A stretch of DNA of 64,000 nt from Pseudomonadota bacterium (GTDB lineage Bacteria; Desulfobacterota; Desulfobulbia; Desulfobulbales; Desulfurivibrionaceae): assembly GCA_018830485.1 (NCBI GenBank), contig JAHJRQ010000013.1:154778-218777 (forward strand), read 5' to 3'. Every line of letters starts with the position of its first letter. Position 1 is the first letter of the stretch. The notes beneath the pieces are model-generated. The model was given only the letters and a program-made list of their open reading frames with translations. It was not told the DNA's origin and ran no database searches. The position numbers were made by a program, and so were the translations under genes. Below, piece by piece: positions 24,982-33,314 of this stretch.

Positions 24982-25209
24982 ATGATGAACACCAGAAAAG
25001 AAAAGACGGCACCCGGACCCCACTTTGCCTATCACGGCATCCATGTGGAAGAGGCAGGCGAAGGCATCAGCATGGCCGCCTTCGGCATCCTGGTATCCCT
25101 GGCCGGAATTGTCGGGTTCTGGGGCTTAGCCTGCATGGCGGCCGGCTTGATGAACAACGGCCTGCTCGGCCTTGGCCGCAACTGGCTTGCCGCAATCTTC
25201 GGCTTCTAA
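24982..25209 (+). CDS. Small single-span membrane protein
   Basis: This 75-residue protein has a polar N-terminal 30 residues (MMNTRKEKTAPGPHFAYHG) and a long hydrophobic C-terminal half (MAAFGILVSLAGIVGFWGLA and AAGLMNNGLLGLGRNW), giving one or two membrane helices. GGAGG before the ATG at 24982 supports this start over a longer frame beginning inside the preceding gene. It is probably a small structural subunit of the neighbouring cytochrome complex. No family recognised. Confidence 0.6.
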   Translation: MMNTRKEKTAPGPHFAYHGIHVEEAGEGISMAAFGILVSLAGIVGFWGLACMAAGLMNNGLLGLGRNWLAAIFGF

Positions 25210-25254
25210 GCTTTTCCGCTTGCGACCGAAGGCAAATACCTCTACCCTCAGTTA

Positions 25255-25312
25255 TGCGCATGGTTTCATCTCCGCTGGAGCAAATTTTCCACCGGATATG
25301 AAACCATGCGCA
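25255..25312. repeat. Intercistronic stem-loop
   Basis: TGCGCATGGTTTCAT (25255-25269) and its exact complement (25298-25312) form a 15-bp stem with a 28-nt loop. It lies between the small membrane protein gene and the cytochrome gene. With no T tract after it, it may protect or process the mRNA and so separate expression of the two halves of the operon. Confidence 0.6.
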
Positions 25313-25425
25313 CAGGTGCGTCGACCCCTGCAAGCGGAGAAAATGTTCAGCAAGCCGGCCCATGCGCACCTGCCGCAGGCAGGGCAAACCCGCTGTTAAA
25401 GAATGCACTGGGAGATCCAGAAACA

Positions 25426-26580
25426 ATGAAAAATTTAATCCCAACGATCGGCATCGGCTTGGCAGTCGCTCTCGCCTGTCTTGCGGCGGCTCCCATGGCA
25501 GGGGCCGCCTCCATCGAAAACTCCGAATGTTTCGCCTGCCACAGCGACGAAGGTCTCACCAGAAGCGCAACCGAGGGCATGAATCACAGCCGGATGAGCG
25601 AACAGCTCTTTATTGACGAAACACAATTCAACCATTCCGTCCATCACAACAACGGCATCGGCTGCGTTGATTGCCACATCGACATCACTAAGCTGGACTA
25701 CAAGCAAGATCTGCCCCACAAAAAACAACTGGATCTGGTCAACTGCACCATGTGTCATGAGGAATCGAGCAACGCCTTCAAGGACAGCGTGCACATGAAA
25801 ATCCGCGGCAAAGGTATCACCATGAACTGCAATGCCTGCCACGAATACCACTATGCAACGCGGCAGGAAGCCCTGTCGGTGACGGATCGAACCAACAATG
25901 GCTGCACCAAATGCCACAATCCCTACCAGTCGCATGACTGGCTGCCCCAGAAAAACGAACACTTCTCCTTTGTGGAATGCGTTGTCTGCCATGTCCCTGA
26001 AGCTCCGCGCCATATTCGCCTCTCCTTTTTCGATCTGATGACAAACAAATTCTATTCCAGCCAGGAGATACTTAAAATTCTCGGCATCAGCGAAAGCGAG
26101 TTCAGGCTCCTTCTGGATACAGATAAGGATGACATCATCAACGTCAAAGAGTTTGAGAATCTGGAACTGATCCTCCGGCAAAAAAACGTCCATGCAATTT
26201 TTCATGCCGAACTCGTTGCCAAGATGCATCCCAGTGTCCATAAAATAAACAGGGGACAGGCGGAACGGGATTGCAAAACCTGCCATTCCGCGAACTCCCC
26301 CTATTTCGATGCTGTTACCCTTGTGCTTGCCAAGGATGATGGAAGCTCGGACCACTTCCAGGTGGACAGGGCCGTGCTGGAAAGCTTCAGCCTGAGGCAT
26401 TTTTACGCACTGGGCGGCACAAGGATAAAGCTTCTCGACAAGATAGGCTTTCTTCTTCTCGCCGGGGGCTTCTCCGTGGTGCTTGGCCATCTGGCCGTGC
26501 GCATCGCCACCATTCCCCTGCGCAGAAAGAATGCATACGAAGCAGAACAATCAAGCATGCAAGAGGAGGTTTCCCGATGA
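25426..26580 (+). CDS. Heptahaem c-type cytochrome with EF-hand-like loop
   Basis: This 384-residue protein has a signal peptide (LAVALACLAAAPMAGAAS) and seven CxxCH haem-binding motifs: CFACH, CVDCH, CTMCH, CNACH, CTKCH, CVVCH and CKTCH. Numerous other histidines can serve as distal ligands. Between the sixth and seventh motifs lies LLLDTDKDDIINVKEF, which fits the 12-residue EF-hand calcium loop (D1, D3, D5, I8, E12). A C-terminal helix (IGFLLLAGGFSVVLGHLAV) anchors it to the membrane with the haems outside the cytoplasm. It overlaps the cytochrome b gene by four bases and together they look like a quinol-linked electron-transfer unit. Donor and acceptor are unknown. Confidence 0.88.
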   Translation: MKNLIPTIGIGLAVALACLAAAPMAGAASIENSECFACHSDEGLTRSATEGMNHSRMSEQLFIDETQFNHSVHHNNGIGCVDCHIDITKLDYKQDLPHKKQLDLVNCTMCHEESSNAFKDSVHMKIRGKGITMNCNACHEYHYATRQEALSVTDRTNNGCTKCHNPYQSHDWLPQKNEHFSFVECVVCHVPEAPRHIRLSFFDLMTNKFYSSQEILKILGISESEFRLLLDTDKDDIINVKEFENLELILRQKNVHAIFHAELVAKMHPSVHKINRGQAERDCKTCHSANSPYFDAVTLVLAKDDGSSDHFQVDRAVLESFSLRHFYALGGTRIKLLDKIGFLLLAGGFSVVLGHLAVRIATIPLRRKNAYEAEQSSMQEEVSR

Positions 26581-27197
26581 GCCATGAGAAACTGATCTAT
26601 ATTCACCCGGCCCCGGTTCGCGTCTGGCATTGGCTCAATGCAGCAGGGATAGTTCTGCTGGTTGTCACCGGTTTTCAAATCCGTTATGCGGAAATCCTCA
26701 ACCTCATGCCGCTCAAAGACAGCGTAAGCCTGCATAACTTTACCGGCTTCGGCGTGATCGCCGCCTACTTCCTCTGGCTTTTTTACTATCTGAGCACCGG
26801 CAAAATCATCATTTATTTTCCGGACCCCAGCACCTTCGTGGCCAAGGCAGTGAAACAGGTCAAATTTTACGGCTATGGCATTTTTCGGGGCGAACCCAAT
26901 CCCCACGTCATGACCCCGGAAAATAAATTCAACGTCCTCCAACAAAAGGCGTACCTGGGGATCATGTTTGTCCTGCTGCCGGCCCAGATGATCTCCGGTG
27001 TTTTTCTTTGGAAGGTAAAAGGCTATTCGGACTACATCCATCTCTTGGGCGGGATACGGATCATCGACACGATCCATGTTCTCTTCTTTTTCTTTTTTAC
27101 ATCCTTTCTGGTGGTGCATTGCTATCTCGCCACCCTGGGGCATACGCCGCTGGCGCATTTCAAAGCGATGATCACCGGCTATGAGGAGCACCATTAA
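26577..27197 (+). CDS. Membrane cytochrome b (b561/hydrogenase type)
   Basis: This 206-residue protein is a four-helix di-haem cytochrome b of the kind associated with thiosulfate reductases, formate dehydrogenases and Ni-Fe hydrogenases. Histidines likely to bind haem occur in PAPVRVWHWLNAAG, SLHNFTGFGV, IIDTIHVLFFF and LVVHCYLATLGH. The helices are around residues 18-38, 55-75, 122-145 and 165-190. Its start overlaps the heptahaem gene by four bases (ATGA). It most likely passes electrons between the quinone pool and the periplasmic cytochrome. A strong terminator follows at 27232. Confidence 0.85.
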   Translation: MSHEKLIYIHPAPVRVWHWLNAAGIVLLVVTGFQIRYAEILNLMPLKDSVSLHNFTGFGVIAAYFLWLFYYLSTGKIIIYFPDPSTFVAKAVKQVKFYGYGIFRGEPNPHVMTPENKFNVLQQKAYLGIMFVLLPAQMISGVFLWKVKGYSDYIHLLGGIRIIDTIHVLFFFFFTSFLVVHCYLATLGHTPLAHFKAMITGYEEHH

Positions 27198-27231
27198 ACA
27201 GGCCGAAGACTTTCCGCATGCGCATACCGCT

Positions 27232-27269
27232 AAAAAAGAAGGGCTGCCATCTGGCAGCCCTTCTTTTTT
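27232..27269. terminator. Bidirectional intrinsic terminator
   Basis: A 17-bp perfect stem (AAAAAAGAAGGGCTGCC at 27232-27248, loop ATCT, complement at 27253-27269) has A and T tracts at either end. It lies between the convergent cytochrome operon and the sigma-54 activator gene and should stop transcription from both sides. Confidence 0.9.
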
Positions 27270-27288
27270 GCTTTTGTATTCCAAGCCC

Positions 27289-29421
27289 TCATTCGCGACC
27301 TGCTGGAAAGGAGATATCAAATTTTTTCATCTTCCGCCAGAGCGTTGCCTTGTCGATGCCGAGGTAGGCGGCCGACTTGCCCCGATGCCCGTTGAACCTT
27401 TGCAGGGCTTCAAAAATCGTGCTCGCTTCGGCATTAAGCAGAGGATTGGCCTCGATGCGGAGATTCTCATGGCCGGCCCCTTCCCCGGAAATTCGCGGAA
27501 CCAGACCTTCGGGCAGATGCATTCTTTCGATCGTCTCTCCATGGCAAAGAACAAAACAGTATTCGATGATATTTTCCAACTCCCGCACATTCCCGGGAAA
27601 TTCGTGGCGCATAAGAATATCCAGAACATCCGGGGACACGGTTCTTATCTGTTTGTTTTTCAACTTATTAAACTTATCTATGAAATGCTCAACAAGAAGA
27701 GGGATGTCCTCCCGACGCTCCGCCAGCGGAGGCAGGGATATCTTGATGACATTGAGACGGTAGAAGAGATCGGCGCGGAAGGTTCCCTTGTCCACCTGCT
27801 CCTTCAGATTCTTGTTGGTGGCGGCAATCACCCGGACATCAGTCTTGCGGGTGGCGGTGCCTCCCAAGGGCTCATACTCCTTTTCCTGGAGAACCCGCAG
27901 AAGCTTCAACTGCAAGGCAGGCGATATATCGCCGATTTCATCGAGAAAAATGGTCCCTTTTTCCGCCAGGGCGAAGCGTCCGGGCTTGTTGCCCTTGGCA
28001 TCGGTGAAAGCCCCCTTTTCGTAGCCGAACAGTTCCGACTCCAGCAGGGTATCGGGGAGCGCGGCACAGTTGAGGGTGATATATCTGCCCTTGCGTTTAC
28101 TTAGGGAATGGATGGCCTTGGCAAACAGCTCCTTGCCTGACCCGCTTGCCCCTTCGATGAGAACCGTGCTCTCACTTCTGGCAATATCGGGGAGGGTGGC
28201 AAAAATATTTTTGATTGTGTGATTTTTGCTGATGATGTCATTGAAACTGTATGTTTCGGAAATTTCCTTGCGCAGGGCTTCCATGGAGGAAATATCCCGA
28301 AAGGTCTCGACCCCGCCGATGACCTCGCCGTTCTCGCCGCGCAGTACAGAGGTGTTGACGCTGATGGGCACAAGATCGTCTTCCGCATCGTGGATATAGA
28401 CCTTTATATTTGAGACATCCCTGCCGGTTGCAATGGACTTCTTCAGGGCGCAGGTCTCTTGACAGATATCGGCCCGAAAAACCTCATAGCACTTTCTGCC
28501 CATGGCTTCGCTGCGGTGCACCCCGGTGATATCCTCGGCTGCCCGGTTGAAGGAAGTGATCCGGAAATCCTTGTCCACGGTGAAGGCGCCGTCGGCAATG
28601 GAGTCAAGGATCAACTCACCCATGGAAACTTCCTTGCGCAGGGACTCCTGGGTGGAGATGTCCCGGAAGGTCTCCACGCCGCCGATGATCTCGCCGCGCT
28701 CGTTGCGCAGAGCGGAAGCGCTGACGCTGACGGGCACAAAGTCTTCTTCGATATCCTGGAGATAGACCTTGTGAACTACCGCATCCAGGCCGGTTTCAAT
28801 GGATTTCTTCAGAATGCAGTCCGTCTGGCAGATATTGGCGCGCAGCACTTCGTGGCATTTTTTGCCGACGGCGTCGCAACGGTTTATCCCGGTAATATCC
28901 TCGGCCGCCCGGTTGAAGGAAGTGATCCGGAAATCCTTGTCCACGGTGAAGGCACCGTCGGCAATGGAATCAAGGATAAAATTGTCCAGAAAGATTTCCT
29001 TGCGCAGATCCTCCAGCGCTGAGACATCCCGGAAGGTTTCCACCCCGCCGATGATTTCCCCTTGCTCGTTGCGCAGCACTGAACCGGTTACACTGATCGG
29101 GAGGAGGGTCCCGCTTTTTGTGCGGATGTTGACCCCGTGCTTGATGACCTCTCCGCCGGTTCCCATGGCTATTTTGATCGCGCAGGTGAAATCGCAGATG
29201 TCGGACTGAAAAATCTCATGGCATTTCCGGCCGATGGCTTCTGCCGCTGTGACCCCGGTAATTTTTTCGGCGGAACGGTTGAACGAGGTGATCCGCAAAT
29301 CCCGGTCAACGGTGAAGACCCCTTCCGTGATGGCGCCAAGAATGCTGCCACGGAAGGGCGAAAACGGATTTTTCGGGTCGAGTGGACACATGGCTGCCGG
29401 ACAGGCTCCTTGGCGGATCAT
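27289..29421 (-). CDS. Sigma-54 activator with three cysteine-bearing PAS repeats
   Basis: This 710-residue enhancer-binding protein has three PAS domains of exact 122-residue period (C67, C189 and C311 align), an AAA+ domain from about residue 392 and a C-terminal Fis-type helix-turn-helix (GHRGKSAAYLGIDKATLWRK). Each PAS carries the same C-x8-C-x3-C pattern (C67/76/80, C189/198/202, C311/320/324), suggesting an Fe-S cluster, haem or thiol redox sensor. Walker A is EGASGSGKE. The sigma-54 contact loop reads GAFTDA instead of GAFTGA. There is no receiver domain, so it senses its signal directly in the cytoplasm. It is convergent with the cytochrome operon and divergent from the NifX/MinD operon; either or both may be its targets. 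The start at 29421 lacks a good ribosome site; 29391 is possible. Confidence 0.88.
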   Translation of the reverse strand: MIRQGACPAAMCPLDPKNPFSPFRGSILGAITEGVFTVDRDLRITSFNRSAEKITGVTAAEAIGRKCHEIFQSDICDFTCAIKIAMGTGGEVIKHGVNIRTKSGTLLPISVTGSVLRNEQGEIIGGVETFRDVSALEDLRKEIFLDNFILDSIADGAFTVDKDFRITSFNRAAEDITGINRCDAVGKKCHEVLRANICQTDCILKKSIETGLDAVVHKVYLQDIEEDFVPVSVSASALRNERGEIIGGVETFRDISTQESLRKEVSMGELILDSIADGAFTVDKDFRITSFNRAAEDITGVHRSEAMGRKCYEVFRADICQETCALKKSIATGRDVSNIKVYIHDAEDDLVPISVNTSVLRGENGEVIGGVETFRDISSMEALRKEISETYSFNDIISKNHTIKNIFATLPDIARSESTVLIEGASGSGKELFAKAIHSLSKRKGRYITLNCAALPDTLLESELFGYEKGAFTDAKGNKPGRFALAEKGTIFLDEIGDISPALQLKLLRVLQEKEYEPLGGTATRKTDVRVIAATNKNLKEQVDKGTFRADLFYRLNVIKISLPPLAERREDIPLLVEHFIDKFNKLKNKQIRTVSPDVLDILMRHEFPGNVRELENIIEYCFVLCHGETIERMHLPEGLVPRISGEGAGHENLRIEANPLLNAEASTIFEALQRFNGHRGKSAAYLGIDKATLWRKMKKFDISFPAGRE

Positions 29422-29556
29422 TCAGGGGAACAAGCAGTTGGTCACGGAAAGGCGCGGCGAGAGACTGAATCAACTATACCGGGGACGGTGAAAATAACAA
29501 GAACGTTTTGGGCTCTTCCCGCCGACGCGACTTATTGCGCCGGCCACAAATCCCCC

Positions 29557-29585
29557 TTGACATGACCCCGTAAAAACTTTACAAC
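29557..29585 (+). promoter_or_regulatory. Putative promoter of the NifX/MinD operon
   Basis: TTGACA (29557-29562) and TACAAC (29580-29585) are 17 bp apart. An imperfect palindrome centred in GCATATGC (about 29586-29610) covers the expected start site and could be an operator. No convincing -24/-12 sequence was found in this 232-bp divergent gap. Confidence 0.45.
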
Positions 29586-29653
29586 AATTATGAGCATATG
29601 CACACAATAAGCGCGCGCCCACCCTTCCACCCCTATTTTCCGGAGGATTCGCC

Positions 29654-30112
29654 ATGAAAATCGCCATCAGCGCCACAGGGAAAGACCTTTCTTCCAGAGT
29701 TGACCCACGTTTTGGACGGGCCGCGTACCTGCTCATTGTCGATCCGGACACCAAGACCATCGTCGAGGCCATTGACAACCAGGCCGCCGGCGAAGCGGCG
29801 CAGGGCGCCGGCATCAAAGCGGCTGGTCTTATTGCCGACGCCGGTGCAGGGGCGGTGCTCACCGGCGTTGTCGGCCCCAAGGCCGCATCCGTCTGCGAAA
29901 AAGCAGGAATTACCATGCTGAACAACATTACGGGAACAGTGGCCGAGGCAATCGATCAGTTCCGGGCCGGGCTGGATGCTCCCGCGCCGGGCACGCCTTC
30001 CCCGCCGCAGACAGGCTCACAACCGCCAACCCCTTGCAGGCAGAAAAAAGGCAAGGGGTTGGGCCGGGGATGCGGCACGGGCGGCTGCCGGGCCAGGCGG
30101 GGCGGGGCATGA
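29654..30112 (+). CDS. NifX/NafY-family cofactor-binding protein
   Basis: This 152-residue protein has a dinitrogenase iron-molybdenum cofactor-binding fold: MKIAISATGKDLSSRVDPRFGRAAYLLIVD, then AGADAVLTG-like GAGAVLTGVVGPKAASVCEKAGI. NifX, the NifB C-terminus and the orange protein (ORP) of Desulfovibrio share this domain. A Gly-rich C-terminal tail with four cysteines (PCRQKKG, RGCGTGGCRA) is extra and may bind metal. It overlaps the next gene by four bases and heads an operon with two MinD-type ATPases. With no nif genes in sight, a metal-sulfur cluster carrier role as in the ORP complex is more likely than nitrogen fixation. Confidence 0.85.
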   Translation: MKIAISATGKDLSSRVDPRFGRAAYLLIVDPDTKTIVEAIDNQAAGEAAQGAGIKAAGLIADAGAGAVLTGVVGPKAASVCEKAGITMLNNITGTVAEAIDQFRAGLDAPAPGTPSPPQTGSQPPTPCRQKKGKGLGRGCGTGGCRARRGGA

Positions 30113-30939
30113 AAATCGCCATTGCCAGCGGCAAGGGAGGGACGGGCAAAACCACCATTGCCGTAAGCCTTGCCCTGGCCGCCGACGGACCGGTCCATTA
30201 CGCGGATTGCGATGTGGAGGAACCCAATGGCCACATTCTGCTCAGGCCGGTTCTGGATCAACGCCGTGAATTCGCCCTCACCGTGCCGGAGGTGGTTGAG
30301 GCGCAATGCAGCGGCTGCGGCGAGTGCCGGGATATCTGCCGCTTCAACGCCATCACGGTTTTCGGTTCCACGGCCATGGCCTTCACGGAACTCTGCCATT
30401 CCTGCGGGGGCTGCTTTCTGGTCTGCCCGGAAAACGCACTCACCAGGGGAACGAGGGTGCTGGGCCTCCTGGAAAGCGGCCGGGCAGGCACTATCGGCTT
30501 CAGCCAGGGCACCCTCCGGGTAGGAGAAGCCATGGCCGCGCCGCTTATCAGCGCGGTGAAGGAAGAAGCCTTCCTCACAGATGGGCTTGTCATCCTCGAT
30601 GCGCCTCCGGGTACATCCTGCCCCCTCCTTGCCGCCATAACCGGCGCCGACTACACCCTGCTGGTCAGCGAGGAGACCCCCTTCGGCCTTCATGACCTGC
30701 GGCTTGCAGTGGGAGTTTTGCGTAAACTGGAGCAGCCCTTCGGAGTCATCCTCAACAGGGCCGACCTGGGCGATGGTAAAACAGGGAAATGGTGCCGGGA
30801 GGAAAATATCCCCGTGCATCTTGAAATCCCTTTTGACCGGAAGATAGCCGAAGGCTACGCCGCCGGCATTCCCCTGTTCGACTGCCGGCCGGAACTGCTC
30901 CCCATTTTCTCCTCCCTGCTCAAGGAGATCAGCCGATGA
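30109..30939 (+). CDS. MinD-superfamily ATPase with inserted ferredoxin domain (1)
   Basis: This 276-residue P-loop ATPase begins MKIAIASGKGGTGKTTIAV (deviant Walker A). DCDVEEPNGH follows, and then an inserted two-cluster ferredoxin domain with CSGCGECRDIC and CHSCGGCFLVC at about residues 65-105. ILDAPPGTSCPLLAA is the Walker B region. Homologous pairs accompany NifX-like proteins in anaerobes and are subunits of the ORP complex in Desulfovibrio vulgaris, where their role is still unclear. The start at 30109 overlaps the previous stop (ATGA), and the next gene overlaps in the same way, so all three are translationally coupled. Confidence 0.88.
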   Translation: MKIAIASGKGGTGKTTIAVSLALAADGPVHYADCDVEEPNGHILLRPVLDQRREFALTVPEVVEAQCSGCGECRDICRFNAITVFGSTAMAFTELCHSCGGCFLVCPENALTRGTRVLGLLESGRAGTIGFSQGTLRVGEAMAAPLISAVKEEAFLTDGLVILDAPPGTSCPLLAAITGADYTLLVSEETPFGLHDLRLAVGVLRKLEQPFGVILNRADLGDGKTGKWCREENIPVHLEIPFDRKIAEGYAAGIPLFDCRPELLPIFSSLLKEISR

Positions 30940-31811
30940 AGGAGCTCCTGATCGTAAGCGGCAAGGGCGGCACCGGGAAAACCTCGATAACCGCCGCCCT
31001 GGCCATGCTGCTGCCACAAACGGTCCTGGCGGATTGCGATGTGGATGCCGCCGACCTCCACCTGCTTCTCTCCCCTCGGATCCGCGAGGAGCATGAGTTC
31101 CGGTCCGGGGTACTGGCGGTTATTAATCCCGCCCTGTGCAACGCCTGCGGAACCTGCGCCGAACTCTGCCAATTCCGGGCCATCCGCATCAACACCACGG
31201 CCGAACTGATCCCGTTTTCCTGCGAGGGATGCGGCGTCTGCGCCCGCTTTTGCCCGGAAGGGGCAATCCGCCTTCAGGAAAAGCACTGCGGGGAGTGGTT
31301 TCTTTCCGATACCGAATACGGCCCCATGATCCATGCCCGCCTGGGCATCGGCGAGGAAAATTCCGGCAAGCTTGTCTCCCTGGTCAAAAAAAGAGCCAGG
31401 GAAGAGGCTGAAAAGGCAAATGCGGCATGGCTGCTTGTGGATGGCCCTCCCGGGATAGGCTGTCCGGTCATCGCCTCGCTCTCCGGAGCCGACCTTGTCC
31501 TCCTGGTTACAGAGCCAAGCCTTTCCGGCCTCCATGATCTCAAAAGGGTGGCGGAACTCGTCCGCCATTTCAAGCTCCCAATGGGGGCGTGCATCAACAA
31601 ATGGGATCTCCACCCCGGCTACAGTGCCGATATCTGCCAGGTTTGCCGGGAACAGGCCATCCCGGTCCTCGGCACAATACCATTCGACACGGCCATGGTG
31701 GATGCGGTGGTCAAGGGAGTGCCGCTATTGCAGCAGGCACCGGATTCGGCGGCGGCAAAGGCTGTGCGCGGACTGTACGAAAAAATCATCCAATTATCCC
31801 TGTCTGCCTGA
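30936..31811 (+). CDS. MinD-superfamily ATPase with inserted ferredoxin domain (2)
   Basis: This is a paralogue of the preceding gene, 291 residues. Walker A is VSGKGGTGKTSITAAL, the acidic DCDVDAADLH follows, and two clusters are bound by CNACGTCAELC and CEGCGVCARFC. VDGPPGIGCPVIASLSGADL is Walker B. The two ATPases probably form a heterodimer. The four-base overlap with the first copy supports equal production. It is likely to work on Fe-S or mixed-metal cluster assembly or transfer together with the NifX-like protein. Confidence 0.88.
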   Translation: MKELLIVSGKGGTGKTSITAALAMLLPQTVLADCDVDAADLHLLLSPRIREEHEFRSGVLAVINPALCNACGTCAELCQFRAIRINTTAELIPFSCEGCGVCARFCPEGAIRLQEKHCGEWFLSDTEYGPMIHARLGIGEENSGKLVSLVKKRAREEAEKANAAWLLVDGPPGIGCPVIASLSGADLVLLVTEPSLSGLHDLKRVAELVRHFKLPMGACINKWDLHPGYSADICQVCREQAIPVLGTIPFDTAMVDAVVKGVPLLQQAPDSAAAKAVRGLYEKIIQLSLSA

Positions 31812-31857
31812 CAGGGAAGAAATCACACACCCTCACCTTTCACACAGGAGGAACAGC

Positions 31858-32343
31858 ATGAAATCCCTGGTAATTTTCTCATCGCAAACCAACAACACAA
31901 GGAAGCTGGCCGAAGCGGTAGCGATGGAACTTGACGCCGAGATGGTACCGGTCGATCAAGCAGAAGATCTCGCGGGCTATGATCGCATCGCCCTAGGCTT
32001 CTGGTTCAAAGGCGGCGGCCCGGATCCGGCGACCCAGGAATTTCTCCCGAAACTGGCGGGGAAAACGGTATTTTTCTTTGCCACGCATGGGGCGTCCGCC
32101 AACTCCAGTCATGCAAAAAATGGCCTGGATAAAGCCGGCGAACTCGCTGTTGGAGCCGTGATAGCGGGCAGCTTCAGTTGCCCGGGCGAGGTTTCCGCCA
32201 AGGTCCAAGCTACAGTGGCGGAGAAAAACCCCAAAGCACCCTGGCTACCGGACGCGCCAGCCGCAGCCGGGCATCCGGACGCCAATGATATTGCCCTTCT
32301 GCGCCAGGCAATCCGGACCGCTTTTCCACGCTCGCATCCATGA
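31858..32343 (+). CDS. Flavodoxin-family protein
   Basis: This 161-residue protein starts MKSLVIFSSQTNNTRKLAEAV, in which SSQTNNTRK is the FMN phosphate-binding loop of flavodoxins. GYDRIALGFWFKGGGPDP and GKTVFFFATHGASANSSHA provide the two isoalloxazine loops. It should be a cytoplasmic one- or two-electron carrier. AGGAGG lies before the ATG. Starting 46 bases after the second MinD-type gene, it probably ends the operon and may supply reducing power for it. BilS-type flavodoxins look similar, but no bilirubin reductase gene is nearby. Confidence 0.8.
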   Translation: MKSLVIFSSQTNNTRKLAEAVAMELDAEMVPVDQAEDLAGYDRIALGFWFKGGGPDPATQEFLPKLAGKTVFFFATHGASANSSHAKNGLDKAGELAVGAVIAGSFSCPGEVSAKVQATVAEKNPKAPWLPDAPAAAGHPDANDIALLRQAIRTAFPRSHP

Positions 32344-32406
32344 ATCCGCGCAATATTAAGTAACCAGGGGGCAAGGGCTGAACGGGAAGCCGGTTGCGGC
32401 AAGCGC

Positions 32407-32814
32407 CTAGTTTCCCTTGTTCCCGCCTTCCCCTTTTTTCGCCTCAACAAAGGCGACGATCTCCTCATATTCCATCGCCACCAGCCCCCTGCCCGTCGCG
32501 GCAACCTTCCGCAGGTATTCCGCAACCTCGGGGTACTCGCGGGCAAACTCGGCCGCCTTGCCCTGCTCGCTGGGAGTGATCTCCTTGTACTCCTTCAGCC
32601 CTTCCATGTAATAGACAAAGACAAAGCCTGCGCAGACAAAGAGCGCAAAGGCCGTGTTGGTGAAAATGGGTTTCTGCGCCCATTCGAAAAAGAGGACAAG
32701 TCCCCCCAGAACAACGGCGCAGAAAAGTACCCCGGCCAGCACCTGTATCTTACGATGGTAGTTCCGGCAAATCCGCGCCACATCATGCAACGGCTCCGTG
32801 AGCTTGGTTTCCAT
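32407..32814 (-). CDS. Two-helix membrane protein of unknown function
   Basis: This 135-residue protein has two hydrophobic segments (IQVLAGVLFCAVVLGGLVLFF and TAFALFVCAGFVFVYYM) separated by a short polar turn. A charged C-terminal cytoplasmic tail of about 65 residues follows, with conserved-looking LKEYKEITPSEQGKAAEFAREYPEVAEYL. The ATG at 32814 has GGGG upstream and is preferred to a longer frame. It is the last gene of the run starting with the PhnD-like lipoprotein, 140 bp after the response regulator. Family unknown. Confidence 0.6.
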   Translation of the reverse strand: METKLTEPLHDVARICRNYHRKIQVLAGVLFCAVVLGGLVLFFEWAQKPIFTNTAFALFVCAGFVFVYYMEGLKEYKEITPSEQGKAAEFAREYPEVAEYLRKVAATGRGLVAMEYEEIVAFVEAKKGEGGNKGN

Positions 32815-32954
32815 CTTTCCCCTTCGTCTGCTTCCGCGTTGCGCCGTGCCGAGCAACCGAAAAAATCTTGCGCAAAGCCCTTCTCTGCGTGGCGCTCAAC
32901 GCCCCTGCCGTATTGTTTCTCCGCAATTCCCCCAGGGGATGCCTCGACAGAAGG

Positions 32955-33314
32955 CTATCCAGCCAACACCCGGCTGACCTTCTCTTCCAGTTCAACCTTG
33001 TCAAGCGGCTTCACGCAATAGTCGTTGGCCCCCAGCCGCAGGGACTCCCGGGCGCTTTCCATGGTGGGATACCCGGTGAGCATGATCACCCGCCCGGTGG
33101 GATTAATTTTTTTCAACTCCTCCAGCACCTCGACCCCGCTCATTTTTTTAAGCTTGATATCAAGGATCGCCAGATCAACCCTGTTGTCCCGGGCATACTG
33201 GAGAGCCTCTTCCTCTTCGGTGAAGGTGGCGATTTCATGCCCCTTCTTCTCCAGGATCCGCCTGATCATGCTCAAGGCGTCCGGGACATCATCCAGCACA
33301 AGAATTCTGGCCAT
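32955..33314 (-). CDS. Single-domain response regulator
   Basis: This 119-residue protein is only a receiver domain. The acidic pair is in ILVLDDVPDAL, the phosphoacceptor Asp in VDLAILDIKLKKMSG, the Thr in VIMLTGYPT and the Lys in YCVKPLDKVEL. There is no output domain, so it acts by protein contact or as a phosphate relay. Its ATG overlaps the last base of the kinase stop codon (TAATG), and it is therefore the probable partner of that kinase. Confidence 0.92.
   Translation of the reverse strand: MARILVLDDVPDALSMIRRILEKKGHEIATFTEEEEALQYARDNRVDLAILDIKLKKMSGVEVLEELKKINPTGRVIMLTGYPTMESARESLRLGANDYCVKPLDKVELEEKVSRVLAG

Noticed and set aside
25371..25426. Possible cyclic-di-nucleotide (GEMM) riboswitch: GCAGGGCAAACC just before the cytochrome gene
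   Set aside because: The matching GACGCAAAGCC half and the second helix are not present downstream, so only a short chance match remains.
29654..30939. Nitrogen-fixation locus because of the NifX-like protein
   Set aside because: No nifHDK, nifB or nifEN is in the window, and the paired ferredoxin-containing MinD ATPases fit an ORP-type locus better.
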